The notes under the pieces: model-generated
Database searches by the model: none
Told to the model about the DNA's origin: nothing
The model's input: only the letters and a program-made list of their open reading frames with translations
Position numbers and translations under genes: made by a program
Part shown: positions 1 to 7,682 of the stretch, one piece after another
Layout of the letters: every line of letters starts with the position of its first letter
Position numbering within the stretch: position 1 is the stretch's first letter
Assembly: GCF_038039215.1 (NCBI RefSeq)
Contig: NZ_JBBPCL010000001.1
Location: 1 to 64,000, forward strand
From: Pseudonocardia sp. T1-2H
Lineage (GTDB): Bacteria; Actinomycetota; Actinomycetes; Mycobacteriales; Pseudonocardiaceae
Direction of reading: 5' to 3'
Length of the DNA: 64,000 nucleotides

Positions 1-1297
1 CTCGGATGCGTTCGGCGTGGGCGATGGCGAGTTCGCGGTCGGCTTCGTCGCGGTGACCGATGCCTACGAGGTGCCAGTCGTTGACGACGAGGACCGGGTC
101 GTCGGCGGGGTGCCCGAGCTGGTCGAGCTGTTCGGCGAGCCGCCAGGCCCGACGGTCGTGGCGGATGACGCGGAAGGTGGTGGAGTAGGCGCGGCTCTTG
201 GTGAGGAAGTGGCCGCGGAACCCGAGCATGTGGGCCCATTTGCGCAGGTTCAGCTCTGCGTACTGGTCGAGGCCGCCGAGGTGCCAGGCGGTTTCGATGA
301 GCCGTCGGTGATGGGCGGCGAGGCGCATGCGCTCGAGGTGGGCGAGGGAGCGGATGGGCCGGTCGGGGTGGCCGTCGGTCTTCCCGGTGCCCTTGGTGGC
401 GTACTTGGCGATGTAGCCGGCCAACCGGCTGTCGGTGATCTCGCCGTGCTCGTCGGTGACCGCGTCGTGCGCGGTGGGGGTGATCTCCCGCAGGTCGAGT
501 TGCGCGCCCCAGCGCAGGGTGAGGATCGGGCCGTCGGGTCGGGTGACGTCGAGGCTGGTCGCGGTGGCTGCCTCGTGGACGGCGTCGCGCAGGGCCTCGG
601 CGGTGAGCCCGGCGGGCGGTGGGTCGGCGGGTCCGTCCGGGCCGTCGAGCCGGAGGGCGGCGTGGAAGTGGACGAGCCCGCGGCGCTGGTACTCGGCGAC
701 CTTGGCGTAGGACAGCCGGGCGACCTGGCCGAAGCGGCGGCCGGAGACCCCGAGCCGACCGGCAAGAGCACGCCGGAGGGCGATGGTGAAGCGGTGCCAG
801 AGCTTCCCGGCGTGGGCCTGCCACAGCACGGCCGCGGTGTAGTCGTAGGTGTCGTGGTCGATCGCGCCGCCGAGCTGCGGATCATGGTCGCGGTGGTGGA
901 GCCCGCAGGCGCACGGGATGACCCGGCCGCGGGCGGTGAGCCGTCGGGTGTGGACAGCCCCGAACGAGGGCGCGGTGAGGGTGAGGAACAGCCGGGGCCG
1001 GTCGGTGACGGTGGCGGGGATGCCGCGTTCGTTCCCGGCGAGTCCGGCGCGGATGAGGTGGAAGGCGTCGGCGGCGTAGCGGTCCGAGCAGGCCGGGCAG
1101 ACGGTGTCGCGGCGGTTCCCGCAGGGCGCCCAGACCTCCCCGGTGCGCTGGGCCAGGACCCGCCCGTCGCGGGTGGTGATGGTGGAGGAGCCGCGGAGGC
1201 GGACCGGGTGGGCGCAGCCGCCGGTGGCTTCCATGCGGGCCCGCCACGTCGGGTAGTCGAACGAGCGCAACCGCGCGGTCAGGTCCAGGTCGCTCAT
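1..1297 (-). CDS. RepSA-like rolling-circle replication initiator (partial, C-terminus beyond the left edge)
   Basis: Replication initiator of an actinomycete integrative element. It would nick the element's origin and start rolling-circle replication during conjugal transfer. The reading frame is open from ATG 1297 to the window edge, about 432 residues. Cysteine clusters at about residues 59-70 (CGNRRDTVCPAC) and 129-131 suggest zinc binding. An HxH metal motif (VHFH, about 210-212) is followed by a tyrosine motif GYIAKYATKG at about 294-303, the layout of HUH-type Rep proteins of the pSAM2 RepSA kind. The start overlaps the stop of the upstream 165-aa gene (ATGA), so the two are translationally coupled. 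Family assignment is confident. The C-terminus and the origin are not visible. Confidence 0.85.
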   Translation of the reverse strand, partial: MSDLDLTARLRSFDYPTWRARMEATGGCAHPVRLRGSSTITTRDGRVLAQRTGEVWAPCGNRRDTVCPACSDRYAADAFHLIRAGLAGNERGIPATVTDRPRLFLTLTAPSFGAVHTRRLTARGRVIPCACGLHHRDHDPQLGGAIDHDTYDYTAAVLWQAHAGKLWHRFTIALRRALAGRLGVSGRRFGQVARLSYAKVAEYQRRGLVHFHAALRLDGPDGPADPPPAGLTAEALRDAVHEAATATSLDVTRPDGPILTLRWGAQLDLREITPTAHDAVTDEHGEITDSRLAGYIAKYATKGTGKTDGHPDRPIRSLAHLERMRLAAHHRRLIETAWHLGGLDQYAELNLRKWAHMLGFRGHFLTKSRAYSTTFRVIRHDRRAWRLAEQLDQLGHPADDPVLVVNDWHLVGIGHRDEADRELAIAHAERIR

Positions 1298-1791
1298 CGG
1301 GCGTACACCTCGTGCTCGTGTTCGATCTCGACGGGATCGGCGCGCAAGCCGTGGTGACGGGCCAGGCGTTCGGCGCCGGCCCGGTAGGAGCGGGCCCGGC
1401 CGATGACTTCCCCGGCGCTGGTCTCGACGAGGTAGGTGCCGTTCTCGCGGACGATGGCGCCGGAGAACTCGTCCGCGGTGACCAGGCCGTGCCCGGGGCG
1501 CACGACATCGACGAACACCCGCACCCGGTCTCCCGGCTGGGCCTCGGTGGTGGCGATGGCGGGCAGGTCGACGGCGGTGGCGGCCTCGGGTTCCGGGTGG
1601 CCGTCGACGGTGACGGTGACTCGGGTTCCGTGGGTGAGCCGTCCGGCGGCGAGGAGTTGGTGCACGGTCGTGGCGATGTCGGGCCGGACGGGGATGGCGT
1701 GTTCGGCGGCGCGGGTGCCGGTGTGGCGGGTGTGCACGGTCTCGCCGATGCCGACCAGGACGTAGCCGGGGTCGCGGGCGTCGCGCAGCAC
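1294..1791 (-). CDS. AICE-conserved hypothetical protein, 165 aa
   Basis: I do not recognise a family. It lies between the small membrane protein and rep in the transfer operon and overlaps rep by 4 bases. It is acidic to neutral, with no membrane segment and a Val/Thr-rich beta-like composition. The only in-frame start I see is GTG 1791. Upstream residues in the same frame (QALLFDDETTDR) look like real protein, and an ATG at 1863-1865 overlaps the stop of the preceding gene but lies in another frame. The true gene may therefore start at 1865, with one base lost or gained in the C-rich stretch between. Function unknown; probably a replication or transfer accessory. Confidence 0.7.
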   Translation of the reverse strand: MLRDARDPGYVLVGIGETVHTRHTGTRAAEHAIPVRPDIATTVHQLLAAGRLTHGTRVTVTVDGHPEPEAATAVDLPAIATTEAQPGDRVRVFVDVVRPGHGLVTADEFSGAIVRENGTYLVETSAGEVIGRARSYRAGAERLARHHGLRADPVEIEHEHEVYAR

Positions 1792-1861
1792 GCGGTCGGT
1801 GGTCTCGTCGTCGAACAGCAGGGCTTGCCCGGCCGCCTCCCGACGGGGGCGGGGACGCGGC

Positions 1862-2077
1862 TCATCGGGTCCACCACCAGGAGTAGCGGGCCTCGGCGCC
1901 CCATTCAGCGGCGAGCGCGCGGGTCGTCTTCCACTCGATCAGGGCGGCGCCGAGGACGGCGGCCCAGAACCAGCCGGAGCCAGTGCCGAGCACGAGCCAG
2001 AGCACTCCGACGGTGGTGGCGAGGGCGAGGGTGACGCGCAGCCAGGTCGCGGCGGCCCATCCGGTGACGGCCCACAT
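1862..2077 (-). CDS. Small membrane protein, 71 aa
   Basis: A 71-residue protein with hydrophobic stretches at about 14-31 and 34-47 and a tryptophan-rich, charged C-terminus (YSWWWTR). Small membrane proteins of this kind commonly sit next to the FtsK-like translocase in Streptomyces-type conjugative elements, where Spd proteins help plasmid spread. Start ATG 2077 overlaps the stop of the translocase gene, and the stop overlaps an ATG at 1865, so it belongs to a tightly packed operon. Role in transfer is inferred from position only. Confidence 0.7.
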   Translation of the reverse strand: MWAVTGWAAATWLRVTLALATTVGVLWLVLGTGSGWFWAAVLGAALIEWKTTRALAAEWGAEARYSWWWTR

Positions 2078-3510
2078 CACGCGGCCTCCCCATCGCCGAC
2101 GGCCCGCAGCCCCGGGGTGGCTGGTGGGGTGCAGCGGGCGACGAGCTCGTCGATCTCCTCGTCGGTGACCAGGGCGGCGCGGAACCGGATCGGCAGCCGC
2201 GAGCGCTGGTCGATCACGTACCCGATCCCGGCATGCGATTGATCGCCGGGGATCTCGTCGGCCAGCGCGCCCCGCTCGCGGGCTCCTTCGCCGAGGACCA
2301 TGTCCACGTGGGAGCTGGCGGTGACGCCGAGGCAGATCCGGGTGGGGAACAGCTCGCGGACGTCGACGACGTCCTTGGACGGCTCTTGGACGTAGCCCAT
2401 GACCGAGACCAGGCAGGCCCGTCCTTGGGTGAGGATCTCGGCGAGTAGGCGCAGGGCCTCGCGGACGTCGCTGCGTTCGCCGTAGGCGGTGAGCATCGCC
2501 ATCTCGTCGATCACGACCAGGTCCAGCGGGGTCTCCGGGCTGACGTCGAGGCGCCGGAGGCCGTGGGCGGCCATGTGGGCCTGGCGGGTCTTCATCTCGT
2601 CCCGCACGGCGGTGAGGACGGCGATGGCCTCGGCGGGGGTGGTGGCGTGGCGGTGGAATAGGGGTGCTCCGCGGTGGGTCTCGGCGCCGCCTTTGAGGTC
2701 GATGACGTGCAGCCGGACCAGCCGGTCGCGGATGGTGGGCCCCATCGCGCGCAGCGGTGCCCAGATCAGCGAGCCCTTCCCGGAGCCGGTGGCGCCGGCC
2801 ACCAGGACGTGACGGCCGGGCACGCCGAGGGTGAAGGGGTGGCCGTACTCGTCCTCCCCGACCGGGAGCGCGGCGAGATCGACCGTTTCGGCGTCGGTGG
2901 GGATCACTGGTGCGGGGATGGGCAGGGTGAAGGGCATCTGGCGTTCGACCACGACGGTGAGGACCCCAGGCTTGTGGCGGGTGACGGCGACCCGGTGGGC
3001 GCGCATCGCGTCGGCGAGGGTCTCGGTGCGGCCGGTCCAGAGCGTGAGGTCCTGGCCGCGGGTCAGACGGACCCGCAGGGTGTCGATCGAGCGCGTGGCC
3101 GAGCGGACCCGCAGTACCCGGGGGGCGTCGATGTGTCCGGTGTGGTGGTTGGTCCGGGCGAGGCCGCAGTCGGCGAGCAGGGTCGCCCAGCGACGGCCGC
3201 GGTAGGTGGTCCAGCGCCGCCAGGCCGCGCGCAGGGTGGGGGCGGCGAAGCGGTCGAACGTGGGCGGGTGCAGCCGCCCCCACACCACCACGGCCAGCAG
3301 CAGCGAGCCGATAGTGATCGTGGCCGGGACCGGGCCGACGAGTACCGCGGCCGCGACGAGGGTGGTGGGGACGAGCAGGAACAGGGGGTGGCGGGCCAGC
3401 CAGGCCAGGCCGCGGAACTCGCCGCCGACCGGGCGGGAGGAGTGCCGGACCGTGGGGCGGTGGTGCGCCTCGGCGTGGCGCAGGGACGGGCGGTGCAGCG
3501 GGCGGGCCAT
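2077..3510 (-). CDS. FtsK/SpoIIIE-type DNA translocase (TraSA-like)
   Basis: Hexameric double-stranded-DNA pump that moves the element between hyphae or cells; in AICEs this one protein does the work of a whole secretion apparatus. The 477 residues start at ATG 3510. Two membrane segments lie at about 41-60 and 62-78. The motor domain has a Walker A motif (GATGSGKG, about 239-246) and a Walker B motif (LDLVVIDE, about 329-336). No C-terminal gamma domain is obvious, as expected for conjugative rather than chromosome-segregating members. Upstream reading-frame extension to 3900 is out-of-frame noise. It is followed without a gap by the 71-aa membrane protein, and the 69-aa gene ends 2 bases upstream. 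Confidence 0.92.
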   Translation of the reverse strand: MARPLHRPSLRHAEAHHRPTVRHSSRPVGGEFRGLAWLARHPLFLLVPTTLVAAAVLVGPVPATITIGSLLLAVVVWGRLHPPTFDRFAAPTLRAAWRRWTTYRGRRWATLLADCGLARTNHHTGHIDAPRVLRVRSATRSIDTLRVRLTRGQDLTLWTGRTETLADAMRAHRVAVTRHKPGVLTVVVERQMPFTLPIPAPVIPTDAETVDLAALPVGEDEYGHPFTLGVPGRHVLVAGATGSGKGSLIWAPLRAMGPTIRDRLVRLHVIDLKGGAETHRGAPLFHRHATTPAEAIAVLTAVRDEMKTRQAHMAAHGLRRLDVSPETPLDLVVIDEMAMLTAYGERSDVREALRLLAEILTQGRACLVSVMGYVQEPSKDVVDVRELFPTRICLGVTASSHVDMVLGEGARERGALADEIPGDQSHAGIGYVIDQRSRLPIRFRAALVTDEEIDELVARCTPPATPGLRAVGDGEAA

Positions 3511-3512
3511 GA

Positions 3513-3722
3513 TCAGACTCCCTTGCGGATGGCGAGCTGGGCCAGGCGCAGCCCCTCGGCGACCCCGGCGCGCCAGGCCTGCTCGGTCGGGACCTCCGGG
3601 GTGGTGGCGTGCAGGAACCGGCGGCGCTCGCGGTCCAGGCGGCGCACCAGGCGACCGACGCCGTTCGCGGGCTGACGGACCCGGCCGTGCCGGACGGGCT
3701 TCTCGGTGGCGGTCAGGGACAT
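3513..3722 (-). CDS. Small basic hypothetical protein, 69 aa
   Basis: Arg-rich 69-residue protein (RRLDRERRRF) with no membrane segment and no recognised domain. It ends 2 bases before the translocase start, and its start overlaps the end of the Cys-rich gene upstream by 10 bases, so it is part of the transfer operon. Nucleic-acid binding is possible from its charge but is not shown. Confidence 0.6.
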   Translation of the reverse strand: MSLTATEKPVRHGRVRQPANGVGRLVRRLDRERRRFLHATTPEVPTEQAWRAGVAEGLRLAQLAIRKGV

Positions 3723-3931
3723 GTCGTCTCCTCGGGGCTGGTTGCGGTGCAGGGGGCTGCGGTGCCGTGACAGCCGGGACAGATGCCGTCGCCGGGGCAG
3801 GCGGGGCAGTCCCGGCCGTCACCGGCGCCGGGGGAGGTGTCCGGGGTGGTGCCGTAGCCGTCGCAGACGTCGCACGAGCCGGAGCCCGAGCAGCCGCCAC
3901 AGACGGCGGTGGTGGTCGCGGTGGTGGTCAT
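3713..3931 (-). CDS. Cys-rich zinc-ribbon-like small protein, 72 aa
   Basis: Starting at ATG 3931, the protein carries repeated CxxC and CxGxG units (CGGCSGSGSC, CPACPGDGICPGC) resembling the zinc-binding repeats of DnaJ. It probably binds one or two zinc ions. An upstream ATG at 3982 would add 17 residues of low-complexity sequence and is less likely. Operon position suggests a small accessory of transfer or replication. Actual role unknown. Confidence 0.65.
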   Translation of the reverse strand: MTTTATTTAVCGGCSGSGSCDVCDGYGTTPDTSPGAGDGRDCPACPGDGICPGCHGTAAPCTATSPEETTCP

Positions 3932-4086
3932 CAGGGGCCTCCGGTGCTGGTGGTGGCCTGTTTTCGGGCAGGGGGCAGCCACTGCGGAATTGCGGTGATT
4001 TCGCCGATCAATGAGGGGGTCGGCTGCCCCGTGCCCGAGCGCGGCCGGTCAGGCCGCCGGGAGGTGGGCCGTCAGGCCCGGCGCTG

Positions 4087-4467
4087 CTACTTGTCGCTGC
4101 TCGGGCGCGGCGCCGGGGCCGAGGCGTGCTTGAGGCCCATGGCCCGCCACGCGAGTCCGGAGTTGACCCGGCCCGCGGACTCGAGCTGGTAGGGGGACAC
4201 GCGGACGTCGATCAGCTCGACCCGCACGTCCTCCCCGAAGTCCGGCCCGGGATCGGTCGCGAGGGTCACCTTGATCTCCTCGCCCTTCGGGGCCCGCTCG
4301 CCCGGCTTGGCCCGCAGCTTCGCGAACAGCGACACCGTGAACTGGGTGGCGCCGTCGCGGTCGGTCACCGGAATCTGGGCGCCGTTGACGTCATCGCGCA
4401 TCTTCGGGGCGGGCGGCTCCACGATGGTCAGCTTGTAGCCGCCGAGGTTCACCGGAATGTCTCGCAT
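4087..4467 (-). CDS. AICE-conserved hypothetical protein, 126 aa
   Basis: Start ATG 4467 is preceded by a good ribosome-binding site (AAGGAG) 8 bases upstream; ATG 4509 would add residues that overlap the repeat region and is less likely. The protein is soluble and beta-rich (NLGGYKLTIVEPPAPK near the N-terminus). Proteins of this size commonly open the transfer operon in pSAM2-like elements, but I cannot give a function. A 155-bp gap separates it from the Cys-rich gene. Confidence 0.65.
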   Translation of the reverse strand: MRDIPVNLGGYKLTIVEPPAPKMRDDVNGAQIPVTDRDGATQFTVSLFAKLRAKPGERAPKGEEIKVTLATDPGPDFGEDVRVELIDVRVSPYQLESAGRVNSGLAWRAMGLKHASAPAPRPSSDK

Positions 4468-4496
4468 CGCTCTTGCTCCTTCGATCGATCCGTGTA

Positions 4497-4581
4497 GGCC
4501 CCTAAACATCTGAAGCAGTGATGTTGAGGGGGCTAAACCGATGATGGCCCGCGGCGAGCCTGCTTGTCAAGGGGCCTAAAC
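4497..4581. repeat. Three direct repeats with core CTAAAC, candidate operator
   Basis: Three copies of a GG(C/G)CCTAAAC-like element end at 4507, 4538 and 4581, in the gap between the leftward transfer operon and the rightward HTH gene. Copies 1 and 3 share the core CCTAAAC and copy 2 has GCTAAAC. The third copy ends 8 bases before the GTG start of the HTH gene. This is a natural binding site for a regulator of both divergent transcripts, or an iteron-like element. Seen directly; function inferred. Confidence 0.5.
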
Positions 4582-4589
4582 TCGCGGGC

Positions 4590-5415
4590 GTGGATGAGGA
4601 GTTCGAACGCCTGCGCCGGGAGCCTGACCCGGTGCGACGAGGGCGCAGGGCTACCGAGCTTCCTGGCGACTTACCAGCAGCGCTCGGTGGAGCTGGCGCG
4701 CCTACGTCGGGCCGCGATCGAGGAGGCGCGGGACCAGCTCGGCGGCAGTTACACCGAGGTCGCCAAGGCCTTTGGGCTGACGAAGGGCCGGATCACGCAG
4801 ATCCGCAACAGCGCCCCGCCCGCGCACCGGGCGTTCTTCGGGGTCGGCCCGCTCGACGTCGCGGTGGTCGGCCGGCGCATCTTGGAGCGCGAAGACATGG
4901 TCATCGCCGCCGAGGACGATGCGGTAGGCGCGCGCCTGATCGCTGAGGCCGAGCAGCTCGCCTTCACCGCCGAGCGGCTGGTCGTCGACCCGCGCGAGGA
5001 GTGGGAGCCGGCCGGCGACTCGATCGTGGTGTGTGGCCCGGCGTCGGCGCACATCGGCAACGCGCTGATGAGCGAGGACCCGGTACTCGGGATGACCATC
5101 GCTGACGGGGGCCGCTGGTACATCGTGGACAAGACCACGGGGGAGCGGCTCGCCTCGCCGATGGACGACCCCGAACCCCGCCGGGCCGACGTCGCCTACC
5201 TCGCCCGCCATGTCCGCGACGGCCAGGTCATCACCCACATCGCCGGAGTCCACGCGCTCGGCTCGATCGGCGCCGCCCACTACCTCACCGAGCACCTGGC
5301 CGAGCTGTACACCGCGCACCCCGACGACTCGTTCAGCATGGCCGTAACCGCCGAGTTCGACGGCCTCACGCCCAAGTCCAGCGACGTCCTCGTGGCCCCG
5401 CGACCATGGGCCTGA
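4590..5415 (+). CDS. Sigma-factor-like HTH DNA-binding protein, frameshifted as written
   Basis: The N-terminus is read in one frame from GTG 4590 (MDEEFERLRREPDPVRRGRR) and the rest in the next frame from about 4665 (LATYQQRSVELARLRR). Removing one C of the pair at 4662-4663 joins them into a protein of about 274 aa. The HTH lies at about 50-75 (SYTEVAKAFGLTKGRITQIR), typical of actinobacterial sigma-70-region-4-like regulators. The C-terminal 180 residues have an unrecognised domain. There is almost no leader between the repeat at 4571-4581 and the start, so the mRNA may be leaderless. It overlaps the phosphatase gene by 10 bases. The shift is not in a long homopolymer, so it could be a real mutation. 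Confidence 0.7.
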
Positions 5416-6224
5416 CCGTCGCCGCTGCGTCGCGGCCTGGCGGGGACCCGCCGGGACAGGATCGGTGGGGAACGAGCGCGCGAGCCGCGGTCGTGCTCGA
5501 CGGCGCCAGCTCCTACAGCCCGGAGGCCCCGCCGGCCGATGACTACGTCGACGTGCTGCTCCCGGCTCTGCTCGGCCGCGTGGACGACGGCGATCTCCGT
5601 GACCAGCTCCGCGAGGCTCTCGCCGGGATGGTCGACCGCCTCGGGTTGGTGCCCGGCGCGGCGCCCTCGTCCACCGTGCTGATCCTCAGGGTGGGGGAGG
5701 AGCTGGTGGAGGTCGCTGCGCTTGGCGACAGCACGGCCGTCATCGGTCATCCCGACGGCACCACGAGTCGACTGTCCGACGACCGGCTTGCCCGCATCGG
5801 GGCCGACCAGCGTCGTGCCTATCGGGAGCACCTACGGCAGGGAAGCGGCTTCGGCCCCGACCATCGCGACCGCCTACGCGAGTTGCAGCGCAGCGAGTTC
5901 CCGCACCGCAATCAGACCGGGGGCTACTGGATCGCAGAGGCCGATCCGGCGGCTGCTGACGAGCTGGTCGTCCGCTCGTTCCCGCGCGATGCGGTCTCGT
6001 GGGTCGTGCTCGCCACTGACGGAGCCCAGATGCACATCGACCGGCTCGGTGACCGATGGGACGTCATCGCGAGGCAGGGCGACGGACAGCTCGCCGCGTT
6101 CCTCAACAGTGCGCAGCAGTGGGAGACCGAGGCAGACCCGGACGGCATCGAGCTGCCTCGATCCAAGCGCCACGACGACAAGACCGTCGTCGCATGGCAG
6201 CCCGCGGCGTCACCCATCAACTGA
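5406..6224 (+). CDS. PP2C-like protein phosphatase, 272 aa
   Basis: PPM/PP2C-family serine/threonine phosphatase fold. Metal-site motifs are visible as VVLDGASS (about 28-35), AALGDST (about 103-109) and VVLATDGA near 200, in the expected order. The canonical DGxxG reads DGASS, so activity may be altered. It overlaps the HTH regulator gene by 10 bases and is probably co-translated. The pair may form a phosphorylation-linked switch for the element. No cognate kinase is present in the window. Confidence 0.75.
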   Translation: MGLTVAAASRPGGDPPGQDRWGTSARAAVVLDGASSYSPEAPPADDYVDVLLPALLGRVDDGDLRDQLREALAGMVDRLGLVPGAAPSSTVLILRVGEELVEVAALGDSTAVIGHPDGTTSRLSDDRLARIGADQRRAYREHLRQGSGFGPDHRDRLRELQRSEFPHRNQTGGYWIAEADPAAADELVVRSFPRDAVSWVVLATDGAQMHIDRLGDRWDVIARQGDGQLAAFLNSAQQWETEADPDGIELPRSKRHDDKTVVAWQPAASPIN

Positions 6225-6449
6225 GACCTCGTCTCGGAGAACCTCCAGCCGACAACCGCGCTGACCTGCAGTTCCGCACAGCTCGTGGCCGCGGGGTTCA
6301 GACTTTCTCTACCTGTTCAAGGCGGCGCCTGCGGCGCCGCGCGGCGCTGCGTCCGGTGCAGCCGCAAGCGCTCGCGCGGGGCGTGCGGCCTCCGGCCGGT
6401 CCCCGCGCGGCGCACGGCTGCCAACTCGTGCCGCAGTTATGGTTGGCCG

Positions 6450-7250
6450 ATGGGTGCGACCCCGAGCGACTCCGAAATTCTTGCCGCCCTCGACCGGTCA
6501 GGATTCCTCTTAGAGCAACGAGTTGCCGCCGAATTGGAAGCCGCTGGATTCGGAGTCCGCATATCTGCCGCCTACATGGACCCCGACCTGCAGAAAACTC
6601 GCGAGATTGACATTATTGCCGCGAGAAGAGTCACCGACCGTGGGGGCCACAAGCGGCACGCATGGCTGATCATAACCGTCGAGTGCAAGAGCACCCCACT
6701 GCCCCATATAGCTTTTCTGAACGACTGGAAAAACTGGGATAGGGAGAACTTGCCCTGGGAGGTTCGCCTTCCCCCTGAGTTTGAGACCCTGAAGCGATTC
6801 ACCGACGAGTGGGCCATTCATCGTGTAAATTCAACCCGGCGCGCAGTGCAGGTTGTTCGCATGGATCGGGAAGGATCCGGCTTCAAGGCTCGGAGTGACA
6901 TGCACGAAACCGGCCTTCCCGCGATCAAAGCCGCACGCGACGCTCGAATTCGATACGGCGGGGCCGACAGAACCACGCCGATCATCTCTTTCCCCGTAGC
7001 CGTGGTAGGCGGGGACATTCTCTCAGTCGGTCCCGGAGACTACGATAATCCCACTCTTACGCATCAGGACTTCGTCGTTGTTTCGTACGAGAATCGCAGC
7101 GAGTGGACCTCGCGCGATCACAACAGAAGTCATTACGACCTCGTCAGTTTCACATCTATGCGAAAATGGATTGATCACATCAACAGCGTTTCCGGGCGGG
7201 TTGCCGAATACGTGCCGCACTTGCCACCGTCACTCGATTTCGACGACTGA
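6450..7250 (+). CDS. PD-(D/E)XK nuclease-like protein, 266 aa
   Basis: Start ATG 6450; longer in-frame starts lack protein-like sequence. The N-terminal half looks like a restriction-endonuclease fold: a helix with Glu (EQRVAAELEAAGF, about 22-34), then REIDII (51-56) and a beta strand ending ITVECK (75-80), matching the D...ExK catalytic pattern. The C-terminal half is unrecognised. Codon usage is clearly less GC-rich than the flanking transfer genes (AAT, ATT and ATA appear), which suggests separate acquisition. No methyltransferase lies immediately beside it, so it is not an obvious restriction-modification pair. A defence or mobile-element nuclease is a reasonable guess. Confidence 0.6.
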   Translation: MGATPSDSEILAALDRSGFLLEQRVAAELEAAGFGVRISAAYMDPDLQKTREIDIIAARRVTDRGGHKRHAWLIITVECKSTPLPHIAFLNDWKNWDRENLPWEVRLPPEFETLKRFTDEWAIHRVNSTRRAVQVVRMDREGSGFKARSDMHETGLPAIKAARDARIRYGGADRTTPIISFPVAVVGGDILSVGPGDYDNPTLTHQDFVVVSYENRSEWTSRDHNRSHYDLVSFTSMRKWIDHINSVSGRVAEYVPHLPPSLDFDD

Positions 7251-7682
7251 GGAGAAGATGCCCTCGCCGGGCGGGCAGATCAACAGGATGGGCCCGTACC
7301 ATCCCGACGACCTCCCGGAGGGCTACCACGCGGCCGCTCGTGGGCGGAGCCTGGCAAGCTCGGGTGCGGTGACGTCGAGGGCCGCCCACGAGCGACCGCG
7401 TGGTCGGGCTGTGCCAGGTCGACGGGATGGCACTCAGCAGACGGGGGAGGGGCACCCCTCCATTACCCCCAGAAATCAACGACAGATGTCTATGGCGAAC
7501 GCCCGGGATGGGATCGTCCCGGGGCGAAGTCATGCAGCGTGCGAGCCACAACTGCAGACGAGCGCAACCGTCGAACAGAGTGGATCTTGTTTCGCAGGGA
7601 TACTGGTTCGAGTCCAGTCGGAGGAGCTTTCGGTGCAGCTCAGAGACTGAGAGCACGACCAATCACAAAATCACGGTACGGT
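7251..7682. other. Gene-poor stretch holding a tRNA 3'-end scar
   Basis: These 432 bases carry no credible gene. Open frames across it read into tRNA-derived sequence (for example RLDSNQYP on the minus strand) and are artefacts. The only structure I recognise is the tRNA-Asn-like 3' end at 7598-7627. Confidence 0.6.
7598..7627 (+). other. tRNA-Asn-like 3'-end fragment, candidate attachment-site scar
   Basis: A T-arm (stem ACTGG/CCAGT around the loop TTCGAGT) is followed by CGGAGGA, then G and C, which fits the 3' acceptor strand and discriminator of an actinobacterial tRNA-Asn. No matching TCCTCCG 5' strand or anticodon arm lies upstream, so this is not an intact tRNA. Such 3' ends are what tyrosine-integrase elements leave at their junction. 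Confidence 0.55.

Noticed and set aside
17..1357. A 446-codon open frame on the plus strand
   Set aside because: It is antisense to rep; its translation is Gly/Val/Asp-rich with no domain, while the minus frame has HUH and tyrosine motifs.
1862..3283. A 473-codon minus frame across the translocase
   Set aside because: Only its last 71 codons look like protein; the rest is Arg/Pro-rich noise overlapping the FtsK-like gene.
7180..7662. A 160-codon minus frame after the nuclease-like gene
   Set aside because: It begins by reading through the tRNA-Asn-like scar (RLDSNQYP), a known type of false gene.
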